A stretch of DNA of 14,857 bases from an uncultured Clostridia bacterium (GCA_948585895.1 CAPBNZ010000003.1:40183-55039), one strand, 5' to 3'. Counted from the first letter of the stretch, positions 1-7,745 are shown. The notes: generated by a model not told the origin, from the letters alone. Made by a program: numbers and translations.

Positions 1-1003
1 AAACAAAAAGAATGCAAAAAGTTGTGTGAGGATTTTTGGAAATCTAGGATTCCAACTGGTATTACAGAGGCATTATTAGTAGCCATTTTGAAGATTTTAG
101 AAGATTTAGGAGTAACTATTATTGTATGGGCAAGTATTTATTATTTAATAGGAACTAATATTGATGTTGGTCTAATTTATGTATTTGTTACCTATATTAA
201 ACAGATATTTTCTCCAATCAATCGTTTAGTAGAAAATTTTGAAGATGGAATAATATTAGAAAAAATAGAAGGTAAAATTGAATTTAAAAATGTGTGGTTT
301 GCCTATGAAGGAGAAAATTGGATTTTGAAAAATATTAGTTTTACGATTGAGCCTGGTCAAAGTATTGCTTTGGTTGGTAAAACGCGGTTCAGGTAAAACC
401 ACTATTACAAATTTAATAAATCGATTTTATGAAATACAAAAAGGTGAAATTTTGCTAGATGGTGTCAACATTCAAGATATTAATCTTCGTTCTTTAAGAG
501 CAAACATAGGTATTATCTTGCAAGATCCTTTTGTGTTTGCAAGAAGCATTAAAGATAATATTCAACTAAATAAAAACTTATCAGATGAATCTATTATGAA
601 AGCAGTACAGTTGGCATCAGCTGAGGAATTTGTCCATTCATTACCAAATGGAATTGATGAAATTTCGCAAGAAAGAGGAAATTCTTACTCTTCTGGACAA
701 AAACAATTATTAGCTTTTGCTAGAATTTTTGCACATAATCCATCTATTTTTATTTTAGATGAAGCAACTGCTAATATCGATACGAAAACAGAGGAATTAA
801 TTCAAAAATCTGTTGACAAAATTTCAAGAGAAAAAACTTCTATTTTTATAGCTCATAGATTGTCAACCATTGTAAATGTAGATAAAATAATTGTATTAAA
901 TCAAGGTGAGATTATTGAAGAAGGAAGTCATAATGAATTAGTAAATAAACAAGAGGGGTATTATAGTAGATTATATCATGCTTATTATAGTGGATTAGCT
1001 TGA
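1..1003 (+). pseudogene. ABC exporter (fused permease-ATPase), 5'-truncated by the window edge and frameshifted
   Basis: This is the C-terminal part of a multidrug-type ABC half-transporter that would use ATP to export a substrate across the membrane. Positions 1-396 read in one frame: the last membrane helices, ending near a Phe-Ser-Pro-Ile-Asn, then the start of the nucleotide-binding domain (GKIEFKNVWFAY). The frame stops at 394-396 inside Walker A. From 386 the next frame continues as GSGKTT and runs to the TGA at 1001-1003, with the Q-loop (LQDPF), a variant signature (YSSGQKQ), Walker B (IFILDEATANID) and H-loop (IAHRLST). Removing one base near 385 gives a perfect GKTGSGKTT. The TM6-to-ATPase linker also looks about 25-30 residues short: after RLVENF the sequence goes straight to EDGIILEKIEGKIEF. 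Two lesions favour a true pseudogene, although the frameshift falls on a CGG codon (see findings). An ATP-binding fragment could start at 347, but its first residues would be out of frame. The family call is firm; the substrate is unknown. Confidence 0.85.
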
Positions 1004-1056
1004 TAAAAGGTAAATAAAGATATTAGTTGGAATGATTTATACCAATTATGTTTAAT

Positions 1057-1168
1057 AAAAAGTTTATATATTTTTACATGTAACAAGGTTTAAAGGGATT
1101 AGAAATAAATGCTGTTAAAAAATGACAGATTGTTTATAGTAGATTACAGTAAAAAATATAAACTTTTT
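1057..1168 (+). repeat. Long-range 13-bp inverted repeat downstream of the ABC pseudogene
   Basis: AAAAAGTTTATAT at 1057-1069 is perfectly complementary to ATATAAACTTTTT at 1156-1168, with an 86-nt spacer. The spacer contains a 10-bp palindrome, TTACATGTAA, at 1074-1083. The right arm ends in a T-rich run, so it could act as a weak terminator for the ABC gene. It could instead be the ends of a decayed small mobile element. In such AT-rich DNA, chance is also possible. Confidence 0.4.
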
Positions 1169-1219
1169 GTATTTTAGTAATGAATTTTATGATTAGTTTT
1201 GAAATTTTTTCTTTTTCTC

Positions 1220-1248
1220 TTGACATCATATAGGATATATGGTTAAAT
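1220..1248 (+). promoter_or_regulatory. Putative sigma-A promoter ahead of the small ORF
   Basis: A perfect TTGACA at 1220-1225 is followed after 17 nt by TTAAAT at 1243-1248. It lies about 65 nt upstream of a small ORF with its own ribosome binding site. The -35 is consensus but the -10 is weak. It may be a relic of a lost gene. Confidence 0.45.
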
Positions 1249-1312
1249 ATTAACTACAATATACTATAAGTTAATTTTTATGTATAAATTTTATAAGAAG
1301 GGTGGTGAAAAT

Positions 1313-1438
1313 ATGGAGGATAGCATAGTTAATACCATGCAGAAGGAATTAAGAGAATTTGGAGAAGATGATGACAAAAGATGGGAAGAGAATGATACAT
1401 ATGGCAAGAAAATTACGAAAGATGGGAACCAAACATAA
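1313..1438 (+). CDS. Possible 41-aa acidic small protein, or the 5' end of a decayed gene
   Basis: ATG at 1313 lies just downstream of a GGTGGTG element (1301-1307) and a consensus-like promoter. It opens 41 codons of acidic, charged sequence (starting MEDSIVNTMQKELREF) and stops at 1436-1438. No family is recognised and no membrane or signal segment is visible. The same frame continues past the stop as ITALEEGKKIREKF (about 1455-1499) before another stop. A neighbouring frame carries VIDERVDKEKIEKVLQK (about 1531-1581). This suggests that a longer hydrophilic gene has decayed here and that the 41-codon ORF is its 5' remnant. It could also be a real small protein; the evidence does not decide. 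Confidence 0.3.
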   Translation: MEDSIVNTMQKELREFGEDDDKRWEENDTYGKKITKDGNQT

Positions 1439-1571
1439 AAGTATTAATGTAAACGAATAACAGCATTAGAAGAAGGAAAAAAGATACGAGAAAAATTCTA
1501 GCATAAAGAATAAGTGAGAATAAAGAGAAGTAATAGATGAAAGAGTAGATAAAGAAAAAATAGAAAAAGTA

Positions 1572-1599
1572 TTGCAAAAATAAATAAATATGCTATAAT
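1572..1599 (+). promoter_or_regulatory. Promoter of the ileS T-box transcript
   Basis: TTGCAA at 1572-1577 and TATAAT at 1594-1599 are 16 nt apart, and TGC just before the -10 gives an extended -10 (TGCTATAAT). Transcription would start near 1606, about 20 nt before T-box stem I, which is the expected geometry. Confidence 0.7.
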
Positions 1600-1626
1600 A
1601 ATAGAAATGAAAAAAGTAAAAACGAT

Positions 1627-1889
1627 AACAAGGACAAGATAAATAGTACAATAGCTTAAAGAGAGCCAAAGAAAGCTGTGATTTTGGTAAGTAAAAATTA
1701 TTTATTATCACCTTAGTTAGTTGTTAAACTGAAATTTAGTATAAGATTAAGTTTAGTCGTAGTCCTGCGTTAAAGGAGAAAATGAAGAGAGTGGATTGTA
1801 TATTTTTAATAATAAATTTACTAAAATAGGTGGTACCGCGGAATGTAAGCTATTTCGTCCTAGTAGATAGGATTTGAAATAGCTTTTTT
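1627..1889 (+). promoter_or_regulatory. T-box leader, isoleucine-specific, controlling ileS
   Basis: This is an RNA sensor of uncharged tRNA-Ile. The base of stem I pairs AACAAGG (1627-1633) with CCTTAGTT (1711-1718, one bulged A). An AGTA box lies at 1645-1648 and the distal stem I sequence AGAGAGCC begins near 1660. The specifier triplet directly before the closing helix is ATC (1707-1709) followed by a purine, which reads Ile and matches the downstream gene. The T-box core AGGTGGTACCGCGG is at 1828-1841; its TGGT can pair with an ACCA tRNA end. The core is followed by a terminator. By the known T-box mechanism, uncharged tRNA-Ile bound at both sites stabilises the antiterminator and turns ileS on. 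Stem boundaries are hand-drawn. Confidence 0.93.
1847..1889 (+). terminator. T-box attenuator terminator
   Basis: AAGCTATTTC (1847-1856) pairs perfectly with GAAATAGCTT (1876-1885). An inner TCCTA/TAGGA helix (1858-1862 with 1868-1872) sits around a short loop, and a T run reaches 1889. The 5' arm follows the T-box core directly, so antiterminator and terminator are mutually exclusive. Confidence 0.9.
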
Positions 1890-1890
1890 G

Positions 1891-1999
1891 AATGATGATT
1901 TTGGGGACGGAGGAAAAAATCATCATTTGAAATATTATAACATATGTTAATAATTATATAAAAACAATGATGATTTTTTCCTCTGTCCCCAAAATCATT
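1891..1999 (+). repeat. Nested palindromic element (MITE/REP-like) between the T-box and the ileS start
   Basis: The right arm 1966-1999 is the reverse complement of 1895-1927 over 33 nt with one mismatch, which would be a G-U pair in RNA. The spacer is 38 nt. Each arm is itself flanked by short inverted repeats, AATGATGATTTT and AAAATCAT(CAT)T, around an asymmetric GGGGACNGAGG core. The RNA can therefore fold as two small hairpins with complementary loops or as one 33-bp helix. A 12-bp palindrome, TAACATATGTTA (1938-1949), lies in the spacer. The element ends one base before the AAGGAGG of ileS. It has no coding capacity. It resembles small palindromic mobile repeats, but copy number cannot be judged from one window. 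Confidence 0.8.
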
Positions 2000-2016
2000 A
2001 AAGGAGGAATGGAAAG

Positions 2017-5000
2017 ATGTACAAAAAAGTAGAATTGAAAGATGGCTTTGTAGGAATGGAGAAACAGGTTGCAAAGACATGGGAAGAAAAGGACATTATA
2101 AAAAAGAATTTTGCTATGAATGAAGGAAAAAGATATTTTACTTTTTATGATGGACCACCAACAGCTAATGGTAAACCTCATGTTGGGCATATTGAAACAA
2201 GAGTTATGAAAGATATTATCCCAAGATACAAGGTTATGAAGGGATATAAAGTAATTCGTAAAGCTGGATGGGATACACATGGACTTCCTGTCGAATTAGA
2301 AATTGAGAAAAAGCTAGGAATTTCAGGAAAAGAACAAATTGAAGATTATGGTGTAGAAAAATTTGTAAAAGAGTGTAAAGAGAGTGTATTTACTTATGTA
2401 TCTATGTGGGAAGAAATGACTAATAAGGTAGGTTTTTGGGTGGATATGGATCATCCATATGTTACTTATCATAATGACTACATTGAGTCTGTATGGTGGG
2501 CTTTAAAACAAATGTGGGAAAAAGGACTTTTATATGAAGGTCATAAAGTTATGCCATATTGTCCAAGATGTGGAACAGCTTTGTCTTCTCATGAAGTAGC
2601 ACAAGGTTACAAAGAGGTAAAAGATTTAACTTGTATTGCTAAATTTAAAGTTGTAGTAAATGAAGATAAATATATTTTGGCTTGGACAACAACTCCATGG
2701 ACTTTGCCATCTAACTTAGCACTTTGTGTTAATCGATCTTATGAATATGTAGAGATAAAAGCAAATATTGGAACTGAGGATGAACCACAATATGAAACTT
2801 ACATTTTAGCTAAGGACTTAATAGAAACAGTTTTAAAAGAAACACCATATGAATTAATAAAAACATTTAAAGGAGAAAAATTATTAGGTACGAAATATGA
2901 GCAATTAATGCCATTTGCTAAAGTGGAAGGAAAAGCGTTTGAAGTGATTCATGGTGACTATGTAAATTTAGAGGATGGTACAGGAATTGTTCATATTGCA
3001 CCAGCCTATGGAGAAGATGATAGTCTTGTTTCAAAGCAAAATGGAATTGCCTTTGTTAATTTAGTAGACAAATCAGGAAATTTTGTAGAAGAAGTAGAGC
3101 CATGGGCAGGAAGATTTGTTAGAGATTGTAATGAAGATATTTGTAAATGGTTAAAAGAACAAAACAAATTATTTAGCAAAGAGAAACACTTACATTCTTA
3201 TCCACATTGTTGGAGATGTGATACACCACTTCTTTACTATCCAAAAGAGAGTTGGTTTGTTGCTATGAGCAAGCTAAAAGATGAATTAGTAGCGAATAAC
3301 AACAAAGTAAACTGGTATCCAGATACAATTCGAACAGGAAGATTTGGAAAATTTTTAGAAAATGTAATAGACTGGGGAATTTCAAGGGATAGATATTGGG
3401 GAACACCACTTCCAGTCTGGATATGTGAAGATGAGACTTGTGGACATCAGGAATGTATAGGTTCTATTCAAGAGTTAAGAGAAAAAGGAATTGATGTACC
3501 AGAAAATATAGAATTACACAAACCATATATTGATAAGGTAGATTTAAAATGTTCGAAATGTGGTAAAAAAATGCACAGAGCAAAAGAAGTAATAGACTGT
3601 TGGTTTGATTCTGGTTCTATGCCTTTTGCCCAATGGCATTATCCATTTGAAAATAAAGAAATATTTGATAATAATTTTCCAGCAGACTTTATTTCAGAAG
3701 CAGTTGACCAAACGAGAGGGTGGTTCTATACGTTAACTGCGATTGGAACAGCTTTATTTGGAAGAAGTCCATTTGAAAATTGCATTGTACTAGGTCATGT
3801 TTTAGATGAAAAAGGACAAAAGATGTCTAAATCAAAAGGAAATGGTGTTGACCCAATGATATTGTTAGATACAGTAGGGGCAGATGCAACAAGATGGCAT
3901 TTTTACACATGCAGTAGCCCATGGCTTCCAACAAGATTAGGATTAAACAATGTACAAGAAACCCAAAGGGGATTTTTAAGTACTTTATGGAATGTTTATT
4001 CATTCTATGTTCTATATGCAGAAATAGACCAATTTAATCCATTAGTATATAAAGATTTTAAATCAAACAATATCATGGATAGATGGATTATTTCAAAATT
4101 AAATACCTTAGTAGAGGAAGTAGATGAAAAATTGCAACATTATGATATTACATCAGCAGCTTTACAAATTGAAACTTTTACAGATGAACTTTCTAATTGG
4201 TATGTTCGTAGAAACAGAGAGAGATTCTGGTCACAAGAATTAACAAATGAAAAAATTGGTGCATATTGCACATTATATCGAGTATTAACAAGTTTGGTAA
4301 AAGTAGTAGCACCATTTGTACCATTTATAGCAGATGAAATTTATCAAAATTTAGTTGCCAATTTAGATAAAGCAGCTCCAGAAAGTGTACATTTATGCTT
4401 ATGGCCAGAAGTAAATCAAGCAGAAATTAACAAAGAATTAGAAAAAGAAATGGGATTAGCCTATAAAATTGTAAAACTAGGAAGAAGTGCTAGAAATTCA
4501 GCTAATATCAAAAATAGACAGCCACTTTCTAAAATGTTGATTTCAATCGACACTTTACCAGAATACTATGCAGACATTGTAAAAGAAGAGCTAAATGTAA
4601 AAGACATTGATTTAGGTGCTGAAATGTCAGAATATGTTAATTTTGAAATTAAACCAAATTTGCCAGTATTAGGAAAACAATATGGTAAGCTAATTCCAAA
4701 AATTAAACAAGAAATTACCAATAAAAATCAAATGGATTTAGCCAATACTGTAAAAAATGGTGGAACAGAATACATTGAAATTGATGATACACAAATTGGC
4801 TTAAATGCAGAAAATTTATTAGTTACTATGCAAGGAAAAGAAGGATTTGCTTTTAGTGGAGAAGGAGAAATTGGGGTTATTTTAGATACTCATATTTCAC
4901 CAGAATTAAAAGAAGAGGGATATGTAAGGGAAATCTTATCTAAGGTTCAAAATATGAGAAAAGAAAGAGGATTTGAAGTATTAGATAATATTAATCTTTA

Positions 5001-5163
5001 TGTGTCTGGAAATTCAATACTAGAAGACATTATTAAGAAAAATGAAAATTTAATTAAGCATGATACATTAGCAGTCAAAATTTTTTATAATGAGAATAGA
5101 GATGATTATACACAAATGAGTATTAATGGCGAGATGTTAAATTTAAATGTAGAAGTTGACTAA
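2017..5163 (+). CDS. ileS: Isoleucyl-tRNA synthetase, long (type 2, eukaryote-like) form
   Basis: It charges tRNA-Ile with isoleucine in the cytosol and hydrolyses Val-tRNA-Ile in its editing domain. The protein has 1,048 residues. The class I signatures are HVGH (residues 55-58, in YDGPPTANGKPHVGH) and KMSKSK (602-607). Cysteine pairs CPRC, CSKC and CWRC mark knuckle-like regions. The segment LSNWYVRRNRERFW begins the anticodon-binding region, and a long C-terminal domain follows. The length and the motifs GWDTHGLPVE and WYVRRNRERF match the long bacterial/eukaryotic IleRS class rather than the roughly 930-residue E. coli type. That class is often less sensitive to mupirocin (family knowledge, not shown here). 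The start at 2017 follows AAGGAGG at 2001-2007 with good spacing. Expression is controlled by the Ile T-box upstream, and a terminator follows at 5253. No lesion is seen. Confidence 0.97.
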   Translation: MYKKVELKDGFVGMEKQVAKTWEEKDIIKKNFAMNEGKRYFTFYDGPPTANGKPHVGHIETRVMKDIIPRYKVMKGYKVIRKAGWDTHGLPVELEIEKKLGISGKEQIEDYGVEKFVKECKESVFTYVSMWEEMTNKVGFWVDMDHPYVTYHNDYIESVWWALKQMWEKGLLYEGHKVMPYCPRCGTALSSHEVAQGYKEVKDLTCIAKFKVVVNEDKYILAWTTTPWTLPSNLALCVNRSYEYVEIKANIGTEDEPQYETYILAKDLIETVLKETPYELIKTFKGEKLLGTKYEQLMPFAKVEGKAFEVIHGDYVNLEDGTGIVHIAPAYGEDDSLVSKQNGIAFVNLVDKSGNFVEEVEPWAGRFVRDCNEDICKWLKEQNKLFSKEKHLHSYPHCWRCDTPLLYYPKESWFVAMSKLKDELVANNNKVNWYPDTIRTGRFGKFLENVIDWGISRDRYWGTPLPVWICEDETCGHQECIGSIQELREKGIDVPENIELHKPYIDKVDLKCSKCGKKMHRAKEVIDCWFDSGSMPFAQWHYPFENKEIFDNNFPADFISEAVDQTRGWFYTLTAIGTALFGRSPFENCIVLGHVLDEKGQKMSKSKGNGVDPMILLDTVGADATRWHFYTCSSPWLPTRLGLNNVQETQRGFLSTLWNVYSFYVLYAEIDQFNPLVYKDFKSNNIMDRWIISKLNTLVEEVDEKLQHYDITSAALQIETFTDELSNWYVRRNRERFWSQELTNEKIGAYCTLYRVLTSLVKVVAPFVPFIADEIYQNLVANLDKAAPESVHLCLWPEVNQAEINKELEKEMGLAYKIVKLGRSARNSANIKNRQPLSKMLISIDTLPEYYADIVKEELNVKDIDLGAEMSEYVNFEIKPNLPVLGKQYGKLIPKIKQEITNKNQMDLANTVKNGGTEYIEIDDTQIGLNAENLLVTMQGKEGFAFSGEGEIGVILDTHISPELKEEGYVREILSKVQNMRKERGFEVLDNINLYVSGNSILEDIIKKNENLIKHDTLAVKIFYNENRDDYTQMSINGEMLNLNVEVD

Positions 5164-5252
5164 GGGAACACATTCCTAAATCCTCCTCCTCAATATCTAT
5201 CCATTTAAAAATTGAAAAAGTGTAGAAGATAGAATGTTTAGAGTAAATAAAG

Positions 5253-5293
5253 ACAATGATTGAAATGAGAAAGAATTTTAATCATTGTTTTTT
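5253..5293 (+). terminator. Intrinsic terminator after ileS
   Basis: ACAATGATT (5253-5261) pairs with AATCATTGT (5280-5288). The stem extends inward by four pairs (5262-5265 with 5276-5279) to a 10-nt loop, and six T's follow at 5288-5293. It separates ileS from the kinase gene. Confidence 0.85.
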
Positions 5294-5322
5294 GTTAGAA
5301 TATAGTAAATTCAAATAATTTA

Positions 5323-5331
5323 TGCTATACT
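5323..5331 (+). promoter_or_regulatory. Extended -10 promoter of the HipA-like kinase gene
   Basis: TGCTATACT at 5323-5331 is an extended -10 element, and a second TATAAT overlaps at 5331-5336. No good -35 is seen, as expected for an extended -10. Transcription would begin near 5338, before the GGTGGGGG ribosome binding site at 5349-5356. Confidence 0.5.
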
Positions 5332-5363
5332 ATAATCAATTTATAAAAGGTGGGGGAAAGACA

Positions 5364-6221
5364 ATGATTGATTTTACCAATGCAATAGAAGAATTTAACA
5401 ATTATAAAGGTTCAGAAAAAAAGAAAACTTTAAGATATCATGACAAAAAATATTTGGTAAAGTTTCCAGATCCAGTCAGAGAAAAAAATAAAAATATATC
5501 TTATATTAATAATGCTTTTTCTGAATATATTGGGAGCAACATATTTAAAATAGTTGGTTTTAAAGTACAAAATACAATTCTAGGAAAATATGAATATAAA
5601 GAGAAAGAAAAAATAGTATGTGCTTGTGAAGATTTTACAGACAATGAAAATATATTATATGAATTTGAAAATTTAACATTAAGTACAAATCCAGATAAAA
5701 AAATAGAAACTGAGATAAGTGATATAATGGAAGTAATAGAAGAAAGCAAAATGATTCATACAGAGGAAACAAAACAAAAATTTTGGGACATGTTTGTGAT
5801 TGACAGTTTAATTGGAAATACAGATAGACACAATGGAAATTGGGGATTTTTATTGAATAAAAATACAGGAAAAGTTGAATTTTCTCCAATTTATGATTGT
5901 GGTTCAGCCTTGAATCCAATGATTGAAGATGAAGAAATGGAAAGAATCAATGAAACAGAATTAAAAAATTTAGCAATCAATTGTTATTCTTGTTTAAAAG
6001 AAAATGGAAAAAAAATTAATTATATGACATATATTAAACAAAGAAAAAATGAGGAATGTAATAAGGCTATTAAAAGATTATTTTTAAGGATAAATAGAGA
6101 GGAAATAAATAATTTTATTGATAATGTGGAAGGGATGTCTATAACAAGAAAAGATTTTTATAAAAAAATGATAGAAAAACGATATGAGATTCTAAAAGAA
6201 ATATATGAAAGTATAAGATAA
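5364..6221 (+). CDS. HipA/CtkA-like serine/threonine kinase
   Basis: This 285-residue protein belongs to the HipA-like kinase fold. The kinase signs are a probable ATP-binding Lys33 (in KYLVKFP), the catalytic loop NTDRHNGNWGF (residues 152-162; D154, H156, N157, N159) and the metal-binding IYDCGS (D178, the DFG-equivalent). At under 300 residues it lacks the extra N-terminal region of classic HipA (about 440 aa) and is closer to compact CtkA-type kinases. HipA phosphorylates glutamyl-tRNA synthetase in E. coli; the target here is unknown. Start 5364 is preferred because GGTGGGGG lies just upstream; an ATG at 5322 falls inside the promoter. No HipB-like DNA-binding antitoxin gene lies beside it. 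The next gene, 89 nt downstream on the same strand, is the HsdM-HsdR remnant, so the kinase may be left over from a larger defence operon. That link is inference. Confidence 0.8.
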   Translation: MIDFTNAIEEFNNYKGSEKKKTLRYHDKKYLVKFPDPVREKNKNISYINNAFSEYIGSNIFKIVGFKVQNTILGKYEYKEKEKIVCACEDFTDNENILYEFENLTLSTNPDKKIETEISDIMEVIEESKMIHTEETKQKFWDMFVIDSLIGNTDRHNGNWGFLLNKNTGKVEFSPIYDCGSALNPMIEDEEMERINETELKNLAINCYSCLKENGKKINYMTYIKQRKNEECNKAIKRLFLRINREEINNFIDNVEGMSITRKDFYKKMIEKRYEILKEIYESIR

Positions 6222-6310
6222 ATTGAAATATTATATGGTATGTCGGTATTTCTTTCCAGCCTTTTAGAAACTCTTTAAGGGAATGGTTTTTTATATGATA
6301 GGAGGAATAG

Positions 6311-7711
6311 ATGAATAACAAAAATATAAGAGAAAGGGATGAACTTCATAAGGCAATATGGTCTATTGCTGATGATTTAAGAGGTTCTGTTGATGGTTGG
6401 GATTTTAAACAATACATATTAGGTATCATGTTTTATAGATATATATCAGAAAATATAACAAATTATATCAATGAAGGCGAAAGAAAAGCAGGAGATAAAG
6501 ACTTTGATTATACTAAAATATCAGATGAAATGGCAGAAGGAGAAAGAGATAATTTGGTAAAGGAAAAAGGATTTTTTATATTACCATCCGAATTATTTTG
6601 CAATGTTTGTAAAATAGCGAATAATGAAAAAGAAAGACTAAATGAAATACTTGAAAAAATCTTTAGAAATATTGAAAATTCTGCAAAAGGTCACGAGAGT
6701 GAAGATGATTTTTCAGGATTATTTGATGATATTGATGTAAATAGTAATAAATTAGGTGCAACTGTACCCAAAAGAAATGAAAAACTAATAAAAATATTAA
6801 AAGGAATTGAAAGCATACCACTTGGAAATTATAAAGAAAATTCAATAGATGCTTTTGGAGATAAAAATGCAAATGGTATTGTACTTTTAAAATCTTATGG
6901 AGATTACTATTATGGATATGAGGATGAAAAAGGCGGAAAACAGCTAGGATATGAAGAAAGAATAACAAATCTTTTACAAAAGTATCCTTTGGGAGAACAA
7001 ATAGTAGGAGAGCAAGCTAAAAGAGATTTTATAGCTGAAATGGGAAACATATTAAGACTAAGAAATATTTTAACATCATTTGATAAATTTGAAGGTAATG
7101 AAATATTAAATGATAGAGATTTTCAAGATTATATAGGAACTTATACAGATTTATATGAAGAATTTAAACCTAAGAAAGGTAAAAGTGAAAGTATAAAAGA
7201 TGACATAGTATTTGAAATGGAACTTGTAAAACAAGTGGAAGTAAATATTGATTATATCCTAATGTTAGTTGCTAAATATCATGAATCAAATTGTACAGAT
7301 AAGGAAATATTAGGTTCTATTGATAAAGCCATAAAATCAAGTTTGCTATTACGTTCTAAAAAAGATTTAATAGACTCATTTATTTCAAAAATAAATGCTA
7401 ATACGAATGTTCGAGATGATTGGACGAAATTTGTTAAAGAACAAAAAGAAATAGATTTAAAAAAATTAATTAATGAGGAAAATCTTAATGAAGATGAAAC
7501 AAGAAAATTTATAAATAATTCTTTTAGAGATGGAGCTGTTAAAACGATTGGTACAGATATTGAAAAGATATTACCACCAATGAGAAGATTTGGAGGAGGA
7601 AATAGAACAGAAAGGAAACAAACTATAATTGAAAAAATGCTAAAATTTTTTGAAAAATATTTTGGGATAATTGAAAATGGAGGAGATAAAGAACAAAAGA
7701 GGCATGATTGA
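6311..7711 (+). CDS. HsdM N-terminus fused in frame to HsdR C-terminus (type I restriction-modification deletion chimera)
   Basis: The ORF has 466 residues and a strong AGGAGG at 6300-6305. Residues 11-181 match the helical N-terminal domain of type I methyltransferases (ELHKAIWSIADDLRG, DFKQYILGIMFYRYIS, then IPLGNYKENSIDAFGD). At F182-G183-D184 (6854-6862) the identity changes. Residues 185-453 match the C-terminal domain of the type I restriction subunit: GIVLLKSYGDYYYGYED, RLRNILTSFDKFEGNEIL, DYILMLVAKYHESNC, KILPPMRRFGGG and FFEKYFGI. Absent are the methyltransferase SAM and NPP[FY] motifs, all of HsdS, and the nuclease and DEAD-box motor of HsdR. A single deletion from inside hsdM to inside hsdR explains this. 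The ORF has no stops and normal codons, so a stable protein is possible, but no catalysis is expected. An automated label of 'HsdM' or 'HsdR' would mislead. Confidence 0.85.
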   Translation: MNNKNIRERDELHKAIWSIADDLRGSVDGWDFKQYILGIMFYRYISENITNYINEGERKAGDKDFDYTKISDEMAEGERDNLVKEKGFFILPSELFCNVCKIANNEKERLNEILEKIFRNIENSAKGHESEDDFSGLFDDIDVNSNKLGATVPKRNEKLIKILKGIESIPLGNYKENSIDAFGDKNANGIVLLKSYGDYYYGYEDEKGGKQLGYEERITNLLQKYPLGEQIVGEQAKRDFIAEMGNILRLRNILTSFDKFEGNEILNDRDFQDYIGTYTDLYEEFKPKKGKSESIKDDIVFEMELVKQVEVNIDYILMLVAKYHESNCTDKEILGSIDKAIKSSLLLRSKKDLIDSFISKINANTNVRDDWTKFVKEQKEIDLKKLINEENLNEDETRKFINNSFRDGAVKTIGTDIEKILPPMRRFGGGNRTERKQTIIEKMLKFFEKYFGIIENGGDKEQKRHD

Positions 7712-7745
7712 AATTTCTTGACTTTTTAGATTACTTTTCATGCCT
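7700..7745 (+). terminator. Weak candidate terminator after the HsdM-HsdR chimera
   Basis: AGGCATGA (7700-7707, overlapping the stop codon) pairs with TCATGCCT (7738-7745) across a 30-nt loop. A T-rich but interrupted tail follows. The long loop and broken T run make it uncertain. Confidence 0.3.

Noticed and set aside
1466..2280. Open frames on the - strand across the T-box leader and the ileS start
   Set aside because: They are antisense to a structured leader and a conserved gene, rich in Phe/Ser/Tyr from reversed A-rich sequence, and have no good ribosome binding site.
5181..5190. TCCTCCTCCT after ileS, giving a strong Shine-Dalgarno on the - strand followed by a 16-codon ORF
   Set aside because: The ORF overlaps the ileS end, is very short and has no promoter or coding signs; chance is more likely.
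5322..5363. An earlier ATG for the kinase gene
   Set aside because: It overlaps the extended -10 promoter, and the GGTGGGGG ribosome binding site fits the ATG at 5364.
6841..6870. Reading the 466-residue ORF as a simple truncated HsdM
   Set aside because: The sequence after residue 184 is not methyltransferase; it matches the HsdR C-terminal domain to the end.
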